This document shows positions 60,416 to 64,000 of a DNA stretch of 64,000 nt, piece after piece. Position numbers and translations under genes: made by a program. Under the pieces are notes generated by a model. It was not told the origin of the DNA and made no database searches. It saw nothing but the letters and a program-made list of their open reading frames with translations. Source of the DNA: Sanderia malayensis. Taxonomy: Eukaryota; Cnidaria; Scyphozoa; Semaeostomeae; Pelagiidae. The stretch spans positions 1,984,001 through 2,048,000 of the forward strand of contig RQOL01000616.1 of the NCBI GenBank assembly GCA_013076295.1, written 5' to 3'. Numbering within the stretch: position 1 is the first letter of the stretch; each line of letters begins with the position of its first letter.

Positions 60416-62332
60416 TTTTTCATGAGAAACTTTCTGTAAGAAACCAGTACTCAGAAATCAGAACAGGTTAAGAAACTGCGTTATAATCGAAGCAAAAAAC
60501 TTGGTTGGTTTCGAATAAAATATAGAGTGTACATGTGCAATGTCTTAATTGTAGTAAATGCTGAAAGTAATGTGCTTGGTTTTGTAAATATAAACCAGGC
60601 CTAAAAGGTGAAGTTGAAAGAGATTGTAGCTACAAGATTTCCATCCAATTATTTGCCCATCTCTTGAGGTATGCTCATGAGAGCACGCACTTAACTACTA
60701 ATAAGAAAACACTGCTTTGATATCACGGTAATTAATCCCTAAAACTAGATAAACTTGACTCACGACTCCGCCTAATTGCTAACTTCGACATTTTACCAAA
60801 ACAACATAGCCATCCAAGGTGAATTTTTAATCGAGAACGAATTTATTCATTAGTATTATTGCTAATGCTAATAAAGTCACGATAAATAAGAAGCGCATAC
60901 GCGTAAAACTTTAAATTAATATTTATTGCATTTGGTATGAAACTTTTTATAGCTGGCCTTTTCATTAATCTCAAGGCCTGTTTCGCATAATCCATTGCTT
61001 ATCAATCTAAGGAGATGTTAACAAACTTGTGCCTAAAAATCCCGGCCAAAGTCGGGTTAATCAGCCGTAGAAAACCTAACATTTTTCCACACGAGATTAC
61101 ATTTGACGTACTGTACAGATTAATATCTGTATTAATTAATAATAATATTTCAAACACCGCTTCGGTTTATTTGCTCCGATTTGTCACGAGAATTCGCATT
61201 TGCCTTCCACTGCTGTTTGAATGTGTCCCAAGTCCCAAAGAGACTGGAACCTGTTGGACGACTAGCGACAAATATTTATATGTAGCTACATAACCATATA
61301 TGCTGATGTATAACTACATAGCTATATATTCCAACTGAAGAATGCTCGTGATAATATGAAACTCTGAGTATTGGAAGAATTGTTGTTTTTGTCTCAACTT
61401 CTATATTATATGCTATGTAACTATGTAACTGAAGTGGCTCAGAACTAGATTCATCCTCAGTTTAAGACAAATTAGATGTGTCCACTTTAAAAAACGTCGC
61501 CTGGTTATATAGAACCACAGACAAAACTAGAATGTACGCATGGACTGAGGAAATGAAGTTTCTCCATACACCTCATGCAATGCATTGCACCATCTTGTAG
61601 TGGAGAAACATGGAGAAACCTGGCGGAAAGTGACTGTCCTTATATCATGTTATGAGTCAACACCCCTGAAAAGTCTGATTGCTTTTATCAAACGATAATG
61701 ATGCTTATTTGATAAGCTGAACGTAAGAATAATATTGTGTTTCAAGCAAGTGACTATAGTTTGCATTGGATTTATCTCGTAATATTCTAAGAGATTAAGT
61801 CTGTTTATTTCTTGCTACCGAAGATTACCCAACTGTTATCAATGAGTTGTTTGTTGTCGTTTTAAACGGTATCTTTCTCTGACTTCTATTAAGTATTATT
61901 TAATTCCACAGCAAAGTGATAAAGTCGTGCCTTATCACACCTTATTTGAACAACATAAGTCGAAAAATGACCACAGATGCAGCGCGATGACGTATGAAAT
62001 TGCTCCTCCGCAGAGGTGTATCACGATACGGAGAAAGAACGTTACTTCGTGAATGGACTCAATTTTAAACAGGTTTAAACAAATTCACATAATAAATAAT
62101 TATGTGTCAAAGGATCACATGGTTTTTACCATGGCTTAACTATCCAATCAAACTTTCTCACAAACGGCCGACTGTAACTTTCTCACTCTGAGACCACTGT
62201 AGCATGCGCGCGCATACGAAAGAATATGAGATGGCGAGTTTTGTATTTGTAACACATTTGTAAACACTGAGCTTGCAATCAACGAGGTGTCATGCGACTA
62301 AAAAATAATAAAAATATGGAAAACAGACTCAC

Positions 62333-63242
62333 CGCTGAAGTGATCTAAATAAAATTTAAAATTGCTCTGTCAGTTTTCTCTTCTCGATCAATTAAACACC
62401 ACAAGGAATTGGTGAAATATAGTGAAATCTACAATACAAAGGTACAAAGTTCAATAAATGCCAAAAACCTTCAATTGGAAATATAAATGCGGGGTGAATC
62501 TCCTTTCCCTGGGGACTAATGCCAACAAATTTCCATTACACTTATGACAGGCTTTTCAATAACAATAACATTATTTCAATAACAATACGCTATTTGGGGC
62601 ATGGGACACTATCATCCCGGTGCGTCAAAATTTATTATTCTTCCCTTGTCAAGCCTGTTTTTAAACTGTCTACTTAGCTACTGGCAATGAATAAATGTGT
62701 TGAATTTCATAAATATCACTGCTTTTCATGCGTTAAGTTATGAGAATGGAAGTAATGGGTTGTGCTCAATTAAATGGAAGTAATGGGTTGTGCTCAATTA
62801 AAGAACCTGCAAAATAAAATAGCACCACCCTAATGTGAACCAGCGTGTGTGTCTAGACAAACCCGCTCTGATATATTAATGTTATGGTATTTAAAATACA
62901 CTTATGTGGATTAACTTCATATCAATACAAAAACTACCTTCAGATACCATCAATAGGCGACCTCTTGGCTGATGAGTTCACTCAAGATTGCTCCAAAACA
63001 AACTGAAATACAGCAAGTTTCAAACCAGTAAGGCCTAGCTGGACGAACTGCCACACCTCCTTAAAAGCATTTGGCTTGGCCTGGCATTTATCAACCATTT
63101 ATACCAGACAATTTTAAGCAATTTTCCTTTTATAAATACAACAATTACCACATAAGAAGTGAATGCACCTATGTACAAAAATACACAAATAAAAACTTAC
63201 CTGCATCCATGAGTTGAGCAGCTTCTTGGTCTCATTTTCCAT
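62333..63242 (-). CDS. Weak candidate: first coding exons of an unknown minus-strand gene
   Basis: 63242-63201 reads MENETKKLLNSWMQ with an in-frame stop upstream and a strong donor (CAG|GTAAGT). A possible 12-base microexon at 62344-62333 has a good acceptor (TTTTATTTAG) and donor (GTGAGT) and would add four residues in phase. I could not find further exons and recognise no family. It could equally be a chance arrangement or a non-coding transcript. Confidence 0.25.
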
Positions 63243-64000
63243 GTCATGTTCTTGTTCAGCTGGGCTTTATTTCTGCCTTGCCTGGCCTAGTAGCCACGTT
63301 CACGTACTGATGCTGACTTTGAATGAATTTTCACACCTGTTTAAGTGTCACAAGGGAGCTTTTGCAGCTTTTCAATTGCTTTCAAGGGACATACCCACAA
63401 GCCTTTGGAACTTCTGAAACTTTGCTGCTTTAATGATATCTTTCAATCAATATTCTCTTTTTGTGAAATAGTTACCAATTAAGAAAAAAAAGAATTTAAA
63501 ACGCAATATACAACCGTAGCAAAAGCCCCACATACATACACGTTTTTTATAAGAAATGGCTTTATAAGAAACTCACTAATAAAGGCAAAAAAATTTAAGA
63601 AACTTCCACTGGTAAATAAAAAATAACTGAAAGAAATTTTTCAATTTTTATTCTTGTTTGAAATATACAGATAATAACAACTGTGCATGGTTTTACGTTG
63701 AGCATGATTGTATCAATATCAATATCAATGAAGTAGATATGATGCTCATTGATTAACGTTAGATTAGATATACAACTATATTAAATATGATAGCTACCAA
63801 GCATTACTCTCTAAAATAGAGTGGAGTTTATGATTTTTCATTGTAGCTATGGCATCATTATTACTTCTATTACTAAATAGCAATCTGCACAAACAGATTG
63901 GTTATCGATTCCTGCTTACAGCCAATTTCCGCCTGACTATTAAGATCCCTATGTTATTGCAAGGAAATCTTTATAATGCGTCAATTGATCAACAATGAAT

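Larger units (their letters stand above)
56387..63170. other. 6.8-kb stretch upstream of FoxD without a supported gene
   Basis: Probably holds the FoxD promoter and possibly enhancers. It contains a CAGA tetranucleotide run at about 57822-57844, an ACTAT pentanucleotide array at 59035-59220 and a split dispersed repeat at 60030-60415. No long open frame or homologous exon was recognised. Confidence 0.5.

Noticed and set aside
62930..63015. Minus-strand exon after MENETKKLLNSWMQ, with a good acceptor near 63005
   Set aside because: Joined in phase 0 it hits a TGA after six codons. The open alternative frame does not match the preceding phase.
1..64000. CRISPR arrays, bacterial operons, rRNA genes, intact transposase or reverse transcriptase genes
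   Set aside because: None seen. The tandem repeats lack spacer architecture, and the only RT-related sequence is a broken LINE fragment.

Overview
This window looks like nuclear DNA of an early-branching animal. It is AT-rich, and its protein genes are broken by many spliceosomal introns of a few hundred bases. It has non-coding stretches of 7-14 kb and many short dispersed repeats. The gene families are metazoan (testin-type PET-LIM proteins, FoxD-type forkhead, ornithine carrier, EF-hand/WD40 protein). A cnidarian, perhaps an anthozoan, is my best guess, but it is an inference from gene content only. No prokaryotic, plasmid, phage or CRISPR feature was seen. All exon models are manual: splice sites were read by eye and phase was checked across each junction.

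Layout. (1) 1.57-3.61 kb, minus strand: four exons of a mitochondrial ornithine carrier (SLC25A15/ORNT type); its last exon must lie left of the window. (2) 4.29-19.05 kb, plus strand: three tandem testin-like genes (here TesA, TesB, TesC) with matching exon layout, each PET plus three LIM domains. TesB carries a Q-rich insert of about 150 residues inside its PET region, a GC-AG intron and an Ena/VASP-ligand-like proline motif. TesC has two candidate first coding exons. A satellite with a unit of about 184 bp separates TesB from TesC. (3) 19.43-20.47 kb, plus: a single-exon coiled-coil protein resembling the C20orf96/DUF4618 family. (4) 21.48-40.86 kb, minus: an EF-hand plus WD40 gene of WDR49/WDR64/WDY type, about 38 exons and about 1,119 residues, with repeats and a dead LINE fragment in its introns. 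(5) 40.9-54.9 kb: no supported gene. (6) 54.89-56.39 kb, minus: a single-exon FoxD-like forkhead factor with an eh1-like repressor motif. (7) 56.4-64 kb: mostly empty, with one weak candidate first exon on the minus strand near 63.2 kb.

How the genes may relate. The testin cluster is a local duplication series expected to act at actin-rich adhesions. The coiled-coil and EF-hand/WD40 genes belong to families often linked to cilia, so their convergent neighbourhood may or may not mean anything. The gene-poor flanks of FoxD fit a developmental regulator with distant control elements. No operon-like or defence system was recognised.

Repeats. At least two TA-flanked MITE-like families are present. 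One has pogo/Tigger-like ends. The other is built round an AACAATAGGCTATTGTT core and includes one copy inserted into another dispersed repeat, which gives a filled/empty site pair. Other notable structures are a strong G-quadruplex motif, a 17-bp perfect hairpin, a foldback element and several minisatellites.
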